Positions 31,286 through 41,509 of a stretch of 64,000 bases of DNA are shown here, piece by piece. Source of the DNA: Spirilliplanes yamanashiensis (GTDB taxonomy: Bacteria; Actinomycetota; Actinomycetes; Mycobacteriales; Micromonosporaceae); NCBI RefSeq assembly GCF_016863475.1, contig NZ_BOOY01000018.1, positions 186,001 to 250,000 on the forward strand. Direction: 5' to 3'. Numbering within the stretch: the stretch's first letter is position 1; each line of letters opens with the position of its first letter. The position numbers were made by a program, and so were the translations under genes. The notes beneath the pieces are model-generated. The model made no database searches and was not told where the DNA came from. It was given only the letters and a program-made list of their open reading frames with translations.

Positions 31286-33238
31286 TCACGGCTCCGGCGG
31301 GTATACCGGCACCGGCACCACGACGGGGCCGTCGTCGGTGGTGAACGGCGGGCCGGGGCTGTCGGCGACGGCGAACTGGGTGCGGTACAGCTCCGCGTAC
31401 AGCCCGCCGGTGCGCACCAGCTGCTCGTGCCGGCCGCGCTCGACGATGCGGCCGCCGTCGAGCACCAGGATCTGGTCGGCCTCGCGGACGGTGGACAGCC
31501 GGTGCGCGATGACCAGCGCGGTGCGCCCGCGCAGCGCGACGGCGAGCGCCCGCTGGACGGCCGCCTCGCTCTCGCTGTCGAGGTGGGCGGTGGCCTCGTC
31601 GAGGATGACGATGGACGGGGCCTTGAGCAGCAGCCGGGCGATGGCCAGGCGCTGCTTCTCGCCGCCGGAGAACCGGTAGCCGCGCTCGCCGACGACCGTG
31701 CCGAGCCCGTCGGGCAGCGCCCGGACGAGGTCCTCCACCTGGGCGCCGCGCAGCGCCGCCCACAGCTCGTCGTCGGTGGCGCCGGGGCGCGCGTACCGCA
31801 GGTTCTCCGCGATGGTCTCGTGGAACAGGTGCGCGTCCTGGGTGACGACGCCGATGGCGTCGCGCAGCGAGCCGAGGGTGGCGTCGCGCACGTCGACGCC
31901 GCCGACGAGCACGCTGCCGTCGGTGACGTCGTAGATGCGCGGGACCAGCATGGACGTGGTGGACTTGCCGGCGCCGGACGGGCCGACGAGCGCGACCAGC
32001 TGCCCCGGCTCGACGGTGAAGCTGACGCCGCGCAGCACCGGGTCGCCGGGGGTGCGGTCGAGCGTGACGACGTCCTCCAGCGAGGCCAGCGACACCTCGT
32101 CGGCGGCGGGGTAGCGGAAGTGCACGTCGCGGAACTCGAGCCGGGCGGCGCCCGCGGGCAGGTCGGCGGCGCCGGGCCGCTCGGCGATGCCGGGGCGCAG
32201 GTCGAGCACCTCGAAGACGCGGTCGAACGAGACCAGGGCGCTCATCACGTCGACCCGCACGTTGGACAGCGCGGTGAGCGGTCCGTAGAGCCGGGTGAGC
32301 AGCAGCGCGAGGGTGACGACCGTGCCGGCGGTGACGGCGCCGGTGACGGCGAGCCAGCCGCCGAGCCCGTACGTCAGCGCCTGGGCGAGCGACGCCACGA
32401 GCAGCATGGCGACGAAGAACGTGCGCGAGTACATCGCCGACTGCACGCCGATGTCGCGGACCCGCTCGGCGCGCTCGCCGAAGCGCTGCGCCTCGACCGA
32501 CGGCCGCCCGAACAGCTTGACCAGCAGCGCGCCGGAGACGCCGAACCGCTCGGTCATGGTGGCGTTCATCTTGGCGTCCAGCGCGTACGACTCGCGGGTG
32601 ATCTCGGCGAGCCGCTTGCCGACCCGGCGGGCCGGGATGATGAACACGGGCAGCAGGGCCAGCGACAGCGCGGTGATCTGCCAGGACAGCGTGAACATGA
32701 CGGCCGCGGTGAGCGCGAGCTGGATGACGTTGCTGACCACGCCGGACAGCGTCGAGGTGAACGCGCGCTGCGCGCCCTGCACGTCGTTGTTGAGCCGGCT
32801 GACCAGGGCGCCGGTCTGGGTGCGGGTGAAGAACTGCAGGGGCATGCGCTGGACGTGGTCGTACACGAGTGTGCGCAGGTCGAGGATGATGCCCTCGCCG
32901 ATGCGCGCCGAGTACCACCGCTGGGCGAGCGACAGCAGCGCGTCGGCGACGGCGAGCCCGGCGATGAACAGGGCGATGCGCACCACCGCTCCGGCCGCGT
33001 CGGGGCCGCCCCGGGTGATGGTGTTGATGACGTCGCCCGCCAGCACCGGGGTGGCGACCCCGATGGCCGCGGACACGACGACAGTGACGAGGAAGACGAC
33101 GATGTCGCGCCGGTACGGCCGGGCGAACGCGAGGATGCGCCGGGTGGTCTCCCGCCCGACGGTGCGCCCGCGCAGCTTGTCGGCGTCACGGATGGAGCGC
33201 AGCATGCCCCAGCTGGCGCCGCCGCCCATCATCGTCAC
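31286..33238 (-). CDS. ABC transporter, fused permease and ATPase
   Basis: A 650-residue half-transporter of the exporter type. Six membrane helices at about 40-330 form the permease. The ATPase follows with Walker A GPSGAGKST, Q-loop VTQDAHLFHE, signature RFSGGEKQRLAIARLLL, Walker B IVILDEATAHLD and H-loop VIAHRLSTV. It probably works as a homodimer exporting a lipid, peptide or drug. The GTG start is followed by an N-terminal Met/Gly-rich region. No partner half-transporter is adjacent. Confidence 0.93.
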   Translation of the reverse strand: MTMMGGGASWGMLRSIRDADKLRGRTVGRETTRRILAFARPYRRDIVVFLVTVVVSAAIGVATPVLAGDVINTITRGGPDAAGAVVRIALFIAGLAVADALLSLAQRWYSARIGEGIILDLRTLVYDHVQRMPLQFFTRTQTGALVSRLNNDVQGAQRAFTSTLSGVVSNVIQLALTAAVMFTLSWQITALSLALLPVFIIPARRVGKRLAEITRESYALDAKMNATMTERFGVSGALLVKLFGRPSVEAQRFGERAERVRDIGVQSAMYSRTFFVAMLLVASLAQALTYGLGGWLAVTGAVTAGTVVTLALLLTRLYGPLTALSNVRVDVMSALVSFDRVFEVLDLRPGIAERPGAADLPAGAARLEFRDVHFRYPAADEVSLASLEDVVTLDRTPGDPVLRGVSFTVEPGQLVALVGPSGAGKSTTSMLVPRIYDVTDGSVLVGGVDVRDATLGSLRDAIGVVTQDAHLFHETIAENLRYARPGATDDELWAALRGAQVEDLVRALPDGLGTVVGERGYRFSGGEKQRLAIARLLLKAPSIVILDEATAHLDSESEAAVQRALAVALRGRTALVIAHRLSTVREADQILVLDGGRIVERGRHEQLVRTGGLYAELYRTQFAVADSPGPPFTTDDGPVVVPVPVYPPEP

Positions 33239-33534
33239 GCACCCACCCCCCTTGTCGTCCGGGCCCCGCGGAACCCGGGCCGGTTACCAGTCTCCCTCGC
33301 CGGTACGACACCATCCGCGACCGCGGCTACCGACACGTAGCGCATGCAGGGCGACACAGAGCGTTCAGGTCGGGCGGCGCGCCGACCGGTGTGCGCCGGT
33401 GGCCCGTTCGGCCTCCCCTGATCAGGATCATCCAGCGCGGCGTTATTGCCGGGTATTGCGCTGATGTTTCCGATGCATCCTGTTGCCTACGCTCGTCGGA
33501 GCCCCTCCCCCGTGAAGAAAGAGGGTTCCGCCTC

Positions 33535-34386
33535 ATGCGTCGCACAGCCATCGCCGCCGCGGTCGCCGCCCTGGTGACGGGCGCCGGACTGACGACGGGC
33601 ACGCCGGCCCAGGCCTACGACGGCCGGGCCGTCTCGCCCCAGGGCGAGCTGCGCTCGATCTACCTGCACGCGCTCGACCGGCAGCCGCACCGGGCCGCCC
33701 GCGACGCCTTCCTCCCGCCCGCCGCGCGCGACTGCCGGGCCGGGGTGCTGCGGTTCAGCTTCGACGTCCTCACCAGCCCGGCGGTCGCCCGGCACCTGCC
33801 CACCGCCGGCCGCCGGACGAGCGCGCTCTACCTGTCGCTGCTCGACCGCGCGCCGGACACGAGCGGGTGGGCCGCCCACACGGCCATGAGCAAGGCCGCC
33901 GGCCTGGAGCGCGCCACCGTCGACGTCATGATGTCGGCCGAGTACCGCAACCGGCTCACCCGGCTCTGCGCCGGGCTGCCGTCCGGCCACGCCGCCGTGT
34001 ACTCCCCCGACGAGATCGCCGGCGTCGTGCAGACCCTGCTGCTCAGCACGACCGTCGCGCCCGCCACGTGCGCCGTCACCGGCGTCGTCGGCCGGATGCG
34101 CGCGCACCGCGGCCGGGCGGGGCTGGCGTCCGTCGCCGCCTACTCCGGACAGCTCGCCACGGCGGCCGTCGGCACCAACCCCACCTGCCGGTTCGCCCAG
34201 CAGATCGCCCTGGGCGCGGCGTGGGCGGCGAGCATCGCCGCCACCGGCCACCCCGTCTACATCGGCCAGAGCCTGGTGACCACGACGGCCGCGACCACGC
34301 GCACGGCCCACTACACGTTCACCATCGGCCGGGACCCGGCCGGGGTCCGGACGTTCACCGGCAGCGTCACGGCCCCGAAGGCGTGA
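33535..34386 (+). CDS. secreted DUF4214-like protein
   Basis: A 283-residue exported protein with a Sec signal peptide ending in TPAQA (about residue 25). Two copies of the DUF4214 pattern are visible: SIYLHALDRQPHRAARDAF and LYLSLLDRAPDTSGWAAHT, the Y-x-x-x-L-x-R-x-P-D form seen in bacterial extracellular proteins. Four Cys (about residues 63, 143, 180, 219) may pair. Function unknown. The start is chosen at the signal peptide with a GAAAGAGGG site upstream; TACGCT at 33488-33493 is a candidate -10. About 300 bases upstream hold no other gene. Confidence 0.72.
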   Translation: MRRTAIAAAVAALVTGAGLTTGTPAQAYDGRAVSPQGELRSIYLHALDRQPHRAARDAFLPPAARDCRAGVLRFSFDVLTSPAVARHLPTAGRRTSALYLSLLDRAPDTSGWAAHTAMSKAAGLERATVDVMMSAEYRNRLTRLCAGLPSGHAAVYSPDEIAGVVQTLLLSTTVAPATCAVTGVVGRMRAHRGRAGLASVAAYSGQLATAAVGTNPTCRFAQQIALGAAWAASIAATGHPVYIGQSLVTTTAATTRTAHYTFTIGRDPAGVRTFTGSVTAPKA

Positions 34387-34392
34387 AGCGGT

Positions 34393-34423
34393 CCGGCCGC
34401 GGCGGGCTACTCGCCGCGGCCGG
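34393..34423. terminator. bidirectional terminator hairpin
   Basis: A 12-bp perfect stem (CCGGCCGCGGCG and its complement) with a 7-base loop lies between convergent genes. The stop codon of the enoyl-CoA hydratase gene falls in the loop. Confidence 0.75.
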
Positions 34424-35171
34424 CCAGGTCGGCGAGGCGGCGGGTCTGCGCCTCGCGCTCGGCGCGGTCCTGGTCCGCATAGGAACGGCCGGCCGCCGCG
34501 GCCAGCAGTCCCTTGATCTCGGTCACGGCGCCCCGGTCGGCGGCGAGCACCGCGGAGACCAGGTCGTCCGTCGCCCCGGCCAGCTCGGCGGCGGGCACCA
34601 CCGCGTTGGCCAGCCCCATCGCCGCGGCCTCGGCGGCGCCGACGCGGCGGCCGGTGAGGCACAGCTCCAGGGCCCGGGAGTAGCCGACCAGCTCGACGAG
34701 GCGCTTCGTGCCGCCGAGGTCGGGCACCAGGCCGAGGGTCACCTCGGCCATGGACAGCCGCGCGTCGTCGGCGAGCACCCGCAGGTCGCAGGCGAGGGCC
34801 AGCTGGAAGCCGGCGCCGATCGCGTGGCCCTGCACGGCCGCCACCGTCACCAGGTGCGGCGCGCGCAGCCAGGTGAACGCGGACTGGAAGCCGGCGATGC
34901 GCTCGGCGCACTCCTGCGGCGGCAGCTGCGCCAGCGCGCCCAATGAGGAATCGTCGTCACCGCGCGCGATCGACAGATCGAGTCCCGCCGAAAAGGCGCG
35001 TCCTTCCGCCCGGACAATGACGACGCGAACATCGCCCGGCAATTCACGGGATATCGTTGTGAGAGCCGCCCACATGGCGGGTGTCTGGGCATTCAGTACG
35101 TCGGGCCGGCACAACGTCACCGTCGCGACCGGCCCCTCACGTGTGAGCCGCACGCCGTCGGTCGAGTTCAC
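34407..35171 (-). CDS. enoyl-CoA hydratase/isomerase family protein
   Basis: A 254-residue crotonase-fold protein. The CoA-binding and oxyanion-hole motifs RAFSAGLDL and GHAIGAGFQLALACDLRV are present, and a catalytic Glu is likely in SMAEVTLGLVPDLGG. Hydratase versus isomerase cannot be decided. The GTG start is 49 bases from the HTH gene on the same strand. The order enoyl-CoA hydratase, small HTH protein, ABC-F ATPase matches, from memory, the SCO1838-SCO1840 region of Streptomyces coelicolor. Confidence 0.88.
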   Translation of the reverse strand: MNSTDGVRLTREGPVATVTLCRPDVLNAQTPAMWAALTTISRELPGDVRVVIVRAEGRAFSAGLDLSIARGDDDSSLGALAQLPPQECAERIAGFQSAFTWLRAPHLVTVAAVQGHAIGAGFQLALACDLRVLADDARLSMAEVTLGLVPDLGGTKRLVELVGYSRALELCLTGRRVGAAEAAAMGLANAVVPAAELAGATDDLVSAVLAADRGAVTEIKGLLAAAAGRSYADQDRAEREAQTRRLADLAGRGE

Positions 35172-35220
35172 CCGCGGACCCCCGACAGCAGGTCAGAGCG
35201 GGTGCCCGGGTTCGGGCTGG

Positions 35221-35448
35221 TCACGCCTTCTTACGCCGGCGGGCGCCGCCGCGCTGGCGGAGCTGGACGCCGGACTCGGTGAGTACGCGGTGGACGAATC
35301 CGTAGGAACGGCCGGTCGACGCGGCGAGCGCGCGAATGCTCTCGCCGCCCGTGTACCGCTTGACCAGATCCTTGGCGAGGGTCTGACGCTCCGCCCCGAT
35401 GATTCGGCGACCCTTCTCAGTGCTGGTGGCTGTGCCGGTGGCTGCCAT
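35221..35448 (-). CDS. small HTH nucleoid-associated-type protein (Gbn-like)
   Basis: A 75-residue basic protein: a flexible Thr/Ser-rich N terminus, one helix-turn-helix (ESIRALAASTGRSYGFVHRVL), and a basic tail RQRGGARRRKKA. This resembles the small actinobacterial DNA-binding protein Gbn (SCO1839), a nucleoid-associated protein with a single HTH that binds GATC-centred sites. The neighbours also match that locus. GAGGAA precedes the ATG. Assignment to Gbn is from memory and needs alignment. Confidence 0.8.
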   Translation of the reverse strand: MAATGTATSTEKGRRIIGAERQTLAKDLVKRYTGGESIRALAASTGRSYGFVHRVLTESGVQLRQRGGARRRKKA

Positions 35449-35856
35449 GTTGATTCCTCACGTCCCAGACTGTGCGGTTCGATACGGTCCCAACCATTAG
35501 ACCGCCTCGAACGATCATGCGCCAGGGATCAGCACCACGCCAACCGCCGTTCGGCACACTGTCGGGTACCCGACGCGTCGACCGGCGTCGATGGAGTGCG
35601 GGCGGGTGCGCGGCCCCGTACGCCGCGGGTGTGACCACCGATCGGGTGCCGTCGACACGGTCGTGACCAGGGCAGATGCGCCCGGTTCAGCCGCCGGCGC
35701 CGATGCGGCGCCCCGCTCGGGCGCCCGCCCGGCGCGATCCGCGGGGCGGGCGGCGGTGGTCCGAACGGGCCGAGATCGTCGCACCCTTTGTGCGAGCGGG
35801 TATTGACAATGGACTAAACCGATGACCGGCCGACGGCAATCGCATGAATTGCCAAT
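35449..35856. other. intergenic region between HTH and ABC-F genes
   Basis: About 400 bases with lower GC than the flanks and no believable gene. It should hold the promoter of the HTH gene (minus strand) near 35449-35520. At its right end a GGCAAT...ATTGCC stem (35835-35853) overlaps a 13-base palindrome GAATTGCCAATTC (35846-35858) spanning the ABC-F stop codon, possibly a terminator or protein site. Confidence 0.5.
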
Positions 35857-37461
<1,605 letters not shown>

Positions 37462-37486
37462 GGGAGAAGGTCTCGCTCTCGGGTCT

Positions 37487-37559
37487 CGAAGGCTGGCTCA
37501 GGGCACGCGAACACGCCGGCCTGGAAGAACGAGGTCGGCGCGGGGCGGGTCAGCCTTCG
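37487..37559 (-). promoter_or_regulatory. putative attenuator stem in the ABC-F leader
   Basis: Two 9-base arms are perfectly complementary: 37551-37559 lies in the last codons of the small leader ORF, and 37487-37495 lies about 26 bases before the ABC-F start. Pairing would bring the leader ORF stop next to the initiation region. A ribosome paused on the ORF would block the upstream arm. This is the layout of translation attenuators; function is inference. Confidence 0.5.
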
Positions 37560-37570
37560 CAGAGCAGCAC
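37550..37570 (-). CDS. probable leader peptide of six residues (MLLCEG)
   Basis: GTG-CTG-CTC-TGC-GAA-GGC-TGA starts exactly 7 bases after TAGACT, the same spacing that marks leaderless genes elsewhere in the window. It lies 88 bases upstream of the ABC-F start, on the same strand. Short leader peptides before ABC-F resistance genes are known in other bacteria. Confidence 0.5.
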   Translation of the reverse strand: MLLCEG

Positions 37571-37577
37571 GGCGACC

Positions 37578-37583
37578 AGTCTA
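37578..37583 (-). promoter_or_regulatory. -10 box for the ABC-F transcript
   Basis: TAGACT on the minus strand. TTGGGA 19 bases further upstream could be the -35. Transcription would begin at the GTG of the leader ORF. Confidence 0.5.
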
Positions 37584-37677
37584 CCGGGCCCCCGCTGCGA
37601 CCTCCCAACCGATTACGCGCGACGATGACGGGGTAGTTCGCCACCAGCTACGACCACCGTGACCCCTGGGGACTGCC

Positions 37678-38613
37678 ATGGAGCTGAACGACAGAGCCGA
37701 GATCGACACCAGTCAGATCGAGGACCGGCGCGGCTCCGGCGGGGGCGGCGGCGGAGGAGGCATGGGCATCCCGCTGCCCGGCGGCGGGGGCGGCCGCGGC
37801 GGCGTCCTCTCGCTGATCATCGGCGTGGTGGTGCTGCTGCTCGGCGGCGGCACCTACGGCGCCACCCAGCTGGGCGGCGGCGGCGAGGAGACCGCCGACA
37901 ACACCACCATCGAGCAGCAGTGCTCGACGCAGAACGCCGAGCGGCTGGAGCAGCTGGACTGCCGCAACGCCCTCTACGTCAACTCGATCCAGGACTGGTG
38001 GGCGGACGCCCTGCCGCAGAACTTCGACAAGACGTACCAGCCGGCGGACACCGTGTTCTTCTCGCAGCGGGTCAGCACCGGCTGCGGCGCCGCCGACTCG
38101 GGCGTCGGGCCGTTCTACTGCCCCGCCGACCGCAAGGTCTTCATCGACCTGACCTTCTACCAGCAGCTCGCGCAGCAGCTGGGTGCGCCGGGCGAGTTCG
38201 CCCAGCCCTACGTGCTGGCCCACGAGTACGGCCACCACGTGCAGACGCTGCTCGGCACCGAGGCGCAGATGCGCCGCCAGCAGCAGCGCGACCCGGGCGG
38301 CGCCAACGAGCTGTCGGTGCGCCTGGAACTGCAGGCCGACTGCTACGCGGGCGCCTGGGCGAAGAACGCCGTGAGCACCGACACCAAGAGCGGCGTGCAG
38401 ATCTTCACCAGCATCACCGACGCCGACATCCAGGAGGGCCTGCAGACCGCCGGCAAGATCGGCGACGACTCGCTGCAGCAGCGCGGCGGCGGCACCGTCA
38501 ACCCGGCCGAGTTCACCCACGGCACGTCGGCGCAGCGGCAGAAGTGGTTCCGCACCGGCTACGACGGCGGCGACCCGAAGCGCTGCAACACCTTCGAGGT
38601 GGCGAACCTCTAG
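37678..38613 (+). CDS. neutral zinc metallopeptidase (YpfJ/KPN_02809 family)
   Basis: A 311-residue membrane-anchored protein. A Gly-rich stretch (about 20-42) precedes a single hydrophobic helix (about 43-63), and the remainder is outside. The zinc motif HEYGHHVQ contains HExxH (variant HEYGH) at about 182, and a downstream Glu lies in LELQADCYAGAWA. Length and order match the neutral zinc metallopeptidase family, whose substrates are unknown. The TAG stop shares the palindrome CTAG with the stop of the convergent gene. Confidence 0.88.
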   Translation: MELNDRAEIDTSQIEDRRGSGGGGGGGGMGIPLPGGGGGRGGVLSLIIGVVVLLLGGGTYGATQLGGGGEETADNTTIEQQCSTQNAERLEQLDCRNALYVNSIQDWWADALPQNFDKTYQPADTVFFSQRVSTGCGAADSGVGPFYCPADRKVFIDLTFYQQLAQQLGAPGEFAQPYVLAHEYGHHVQTLLGTEAQMRRQQQRDPGGANELSVRLELQADCYAGAWAKNAVSTDTKSGVQIFTSITDADIQEGLQTAGKIGDDSLQQRGGGTVNPAEFTHGTSAQRQKWFRTGYDGGDPKRCNTFEVANL

Positions 38614-39251
38614 GGGTCACGCACCAGGATCCGGACCGCGCGGGCCAGCCGCACGGCGTCGACGAGCACCGCGTGCCGGGGCTCGGGCACGTCGAGCAGC
38701 CGGCCCGCGCGCAGCTCCGCCACCGGCGCGAGCGACCGCTCGGCGAGGATCGCGTCGACGGCCTGCCGGTCCCCGCCGGCCACCACCGCGGCCAGCGCGC
38801 CCACCTCGGGCAGCAGCAGCCGGGCGACGATGCCCGCGCCGTCGGCCGCGGCGGCCTTCGCCTGGTTGTCCCGGCGGCGCGCGAAGCGCTGCTGCGACCA
38901 CCCTCCCGCGGCGGTGCGGCCCTGCACGTAGTGGGTGTCGACCTTGTGGCTGACCAGCTCCCGGCCGGCGGCCACGCCGACCGCCACCGCGCCCTTGCGG
39001 GCCAGCAGCAGCCCGATCCGCCGCGGCGCGGCGGCCGCGGCGAGGAAACCGTCCAGGTCGCCGGCCGGCTCCGCGCCGGGCGGGCGGGTCAGCTCCGCGG
39101 TGGCGCCGTCGGGCGCGGCCAGCTCCAGGCCGTCGGCGGTCACCCGCCCCGCGGGTACGCCGTGCCGCTCCGCGAAGCCCGTCACCCAGCGGGGCAGCCG
39201 TTCGGGATCGACGTCCACCCATCTGCCGCCGCCCGCGGCGGGTCTGCTCAC
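38610..39251 (-). CDS. acVLRF1-type peptidyl-tRNA hydrolase
   Basis: A 213-residue member of the actinobacterial Vms1-like release-factor-1 family, which hydrolyses peptidyl-tRNA on stalled or split large subunits. The VLRF1 core has VDTHYVQGRTAAGGWSQQRF with the Gly-Gly-x-x-Gln-type catalytic loop, then ARRRDNQAKAAAA. The start is one of three consecutive GTG codons (39251, 39254, 39257); the last, giving SRPAAGGGRWV, fits the family. Its position near an ABC-F gene puts two ribosome-rescue functions within 4 kb. Confidence 0.84.
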   Translation of the reverse strand: MSRPAAGGGRWVDVDPERLPRWVTGFAERHGVPAGRVTADGLELAAPDGATAELTRPPGAEPAGDLDGFLAAAAAPRRIGLLLARKGAVAVGVAAGRELVSHKVDTHYVQGRTAAGGWSQQRFARRRDNQAKAAAADGAGIVARLLLPEVGALAAVVAGGDRQAVDAILAERSLAPVAELRAGRLLDVPEPRHAVLVDAVRLARAVRILVRDP

Positions 39252-39291
39252 CACCACACGACCGTACCGATCCGGGGGTAGGTTCACGCTC

Positions 39292-40017
39292 ATGACCTTC
39301 GACGAGCTGTCGGACTGGCCGGCCGAGTCCCTGCTGATCGCCGCCGGGGTCGGCCCCGGCACCCGGGTGCTGGACGTCGGCGGCGACGCCGCGGCGGGGC
39401 CGGGAGCCGTGGCCGGGCTGGCCGCGGACCGGGGCGCCCGGGTCACCGCCGCCGGACCCGCCGCGGGACCCGGCGCGGCGCTGCCGTACCCAAACGAGAC
39501 GTTCGACGCGGCGGTGGCCAACTTCGCCGTCCACCGGGCGGCCTGCCCCGCGTCGGCCGTGCGCGAGCTGCGCCGGGTGGTGCGGCCCGGCGGCCGGGTC
39601 GCGGTGACGGCGTGGTCCCCGGCCGGCCCGCCGCTGCGCGGGCTGTGGGCGGGCGTGCTGGCCGCCGCCGGCGTCACCGCCGGCGGGGTGGTCCCGGCCG
39701 GCGACGTCGCCCGCGCCGCCGGCGACCTGGCCGGCCTGCTGCGCGACGCCGGGCTCGACGACGCCCGGTGCGACACCCTGACCTGGACGCACCGCGCCGA
39801 CCCCGCGGCGTGCTGGGCCGGCCTCGCGGCGACCGGGCCGGCCGGGCGGGACCCGGCCGCGGTGCGCCGCGCGTACGACGAGGCGGTCCGCCCGCACCTG
39901 GACGGCGACGGGATGCTGGCGCTGCCCGCGTCCGCCCTGCTCGGCTCCGGGCACACCCCCGCCCCGCACGTGTCCGGCGCGGCCGTGGTCGCAGCGACGG
40001 CGGTGTCGGCCCGATGA
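39292..40017 (+). CDS. class I SAM-dependent methyltransferase
   Basis: A 241-residue Rossmann methyltransferase of the methyltransf_11 type: motif I VLDVGGDAAAGPG, a post-I region ending ALPYPNETFDAAVANFAVH, and VRPGGRVAVTAWSP. Motif I departs from the usual D-V-G-x-G-x-G (Ala and Asp at the glycine positions), so cofactor binding may be weakened. TAGGTT is 7 bases before the ATG. Coupled by ATGA to the VOC gene. The substrate is unknown. Confidence 0.82.
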   Translation: MTFDELSDWPAESLLIAAGVGPGTRVLDVGGDAAAGPGAVAGLAADRGARVTAAGPAAGPGAALPYPNETFDAAVANFAVHRAACPASAVRELRRVVRPGGRVAVTAWSPAGPPLRGLWAGVLAAAGVTAGGVVPAGDVARAAGDLAGLLRDAGLDDARCDTLTWTHRADPAACWAGLAATGPAGRDPAAVRRAYDEAVRPHLDGDGMLALPASALLGSGHTPAPHVSGAAVVAATAVSAR

Positions 40018-40748
40018 GCGTGCGCTGGGTGTACGCGTTCGCCGACCGCCCCGCGGAGGCGTTCGGCGCCGCCTGCGAGTTCTGGACGACCGTCACCGAC
40101 ACCCGGGCGTCGGCGCCGCGCGGCGACGACGGCGAGTTCGTCACGCTGCTGCCCGCCGAGGGCGACGCGTTCCTCAAGGCGCAGGCGGTCGGCGGCGCCG
40201 GCGGCGTGCACCTCGACCTGGCGGTGGACGACGTCGCCGCGGCGGCGGCCGCCGCGCACCCGCTCGGCGCGAGCGTGGTGGCGGCGCACGACGGCTGGCA
40301 AGCGCTGCGCTCCCCCGGCGGCCTGCCGTTCTGCCTGGTGCCGTGGCACGGCGAGGCGCACCGCCCGCCCGTGGTCACCGGGCCGGGCGGGGACCTGAGC
40401 CGGCTCGACCAGGTGTGCCTGGACGTGCCACCGCCCGCCTACGACGCCGAGCTGGCGTTCTGGTCCGGCATGACCGGCTGGCCGGTCGTGCCGGGCGGGC
40501 GGCCCGAGTTCACGGTGGTGCAGTCGCCGCCCGGCCAGCCGCTGCGGTTGCTGGTACAGAGGCTGGCCGACGACGGCCCGATCGGCGCGCACCTCGACAT
40601 CGCGTGCGCCGACGTGACCGCCACCCGCGCCCGGCACGAGGTCGCCGGGGCGCGGTTCGCCCGCCTGGGCCACGGCTGGACGGTGATGCGCGACCCGGCG
40701 GGCGTCCTGTACTGCCTCACCGGCCGCGACCCCGGCTCAGGCGACTAG
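40014..40748 (+). CDS. VOC-family protein with two glyoxalase-like domains
   Basis: A 244-residue protein made of two vicinal-oxygen-chelate repeats: 1-120, with GGVHLDLAVDDV and RSPGGLPFCLV, and 125-244, with DQVCLDV and IGAHLDIACADV, then RDPAGVLYCLTGR. The second domain keeps a His in AHLDI and a possible Glu. It may be a dioxygenase, a glyoxalase or a drug-binding resistance protein. It shares a stop/start overlap with the methyltransferase and ends 12 bases inside the convergent LysE gene. Confidence 0.84.
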   Translation: MSVRWVYAFADRPAEAFGAACEFWTTVTDTRASAPRGDDGEFVTLLPAEGDAFLKAQAVGGAGGVHLDLAVDDVAAAAAAAHPLGASVVAAHDGWQALRSPGGLPFCLVPWHGEAHRPPVVTGPGGDLSRLDQVCLDVPPPAYDAELAFWSGMTGWPVVPGGRPEFTVVQSPPGQPLRLLVQRLADDGPIGAHLDIACADVTATRARHEVAGARFARLGHGWTVMRDPAGVLYCLTGRDPGSGD

Positions 40749-41336
40749 CACCGCCACGGCCAGCGCCGCCACGACGGCCGCCGACACCAGCGCGGTGGCC
40801 AGCCGGGCGCGCGGCCCGGTCAGCGCCCGGCCGACCAGCGAGCCGCCCGCGGCCAGCAGCAGCTGCCAGCTGGCCGAGGCGAGGAACGCGCCGGCGACGA
40901 AGGCGGCGCCGCCGCCCGACCCGGGCGCCCGGCCCAGCACCAGCGCCACGAAGTACAGCACGGTGGCCGGGTTGAGCAGGGTCAGCCCGAACAGGGCGAG
41001 GAACGCCCGGGCGGGCGTGGCGGCCACCCGCGGCGGCGCGCCGGACCGGCGGCGCAGCGCCCCGGCGACGGTGTGCGCGGCCAGCGCCAGCAGCACCACG
41101 GCGGCCGCGTACCGCAGCGGCCCGGCCACCGGCGCCAGCGCGGCCGCGAGGGCGGCGCCGCCGGCGACGGCGACCAGCGCGTACACCCCGTCCGCGACGG
41201 CCACCCCGAGGGCCGCCGCGGCCCCCACCCGGACGCCGGCCCGGGCGGCCAGGCCGACGAGCAGCACCCCGATCGCGCCGACGGGCACGGCGATCCCGTA
41301 GCCGGCGACCACGCCGGCCAGGAACGCGGAGGTCAC
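40737..41336 (-). CDS. LysE/RhtB-type translocator
   Basis: A 199-residue protein with six hydrophobic segments. The N-terminal family motif is AVPVGAIGVLLV (P-x-G-P-like) and a second is GLTLLNPATVLYF, both typical of amino-acid exporters of the LysE/RhtB superfamily. The cargo is unknown. GTG start. A short in-frame leader upstream is noted separately and not believed. Confidence 0.87.
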   Translation of the reverse strand: MTSAFLAGVVAGYGIAVPVGAIGVLLVGLAARAGVRVGAAAALGVAVADGVYALVAVAGGAALAAALAPVAGPLRYAAAVVLLALAAHTVAGALRRRSGAPPRVAATPARAFLALFGLTLLNPATVLYFVALVLGRAPGSGGGAAFVAGAFLASASWQLLLAAGGSLVGRALTGPRARLATALVSAAVVAALAVAVLVA

Positions 41337-41509
41337 GGCACGGGCGGGGCCGGCGCGACGCGGCGCCGGGACTGCTGCCGGCGGGCCGGGGCGGCCGCGG
41401 CGACAGGGTTCCGGTGCGGGCGAGGCGTCGTCATGGCGTCATCGTGCGCCGGGCGACGGCAGCGCCGCGACCGGATTTCCGCGGCGGCGTCCCGGGCAGT
41501 ATGGGAGGC

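Noticed and set aside
33391-33534. In-frame extension upstream of the secreted DUF4214-like protein
   Set aside because: The extension would bury the signal peptide. The ribosome site and likely promoter lie inside it.
35803-35808. TTGACA on the plus strand between the HTH and ABC-F genes
   Set aside because: It looks like a consensus -35, but no -10 lies at a proper distance and no plus-strand gene follows.
41333-41434. A 33-codon ATG frame just upstream of the LysE gene, overlapping its GTG
   Set aside because: No ribosome site and no -10 box at 6-7 bases. The peptide is Arg/Pro/Ala low-complexity. Probably chance.
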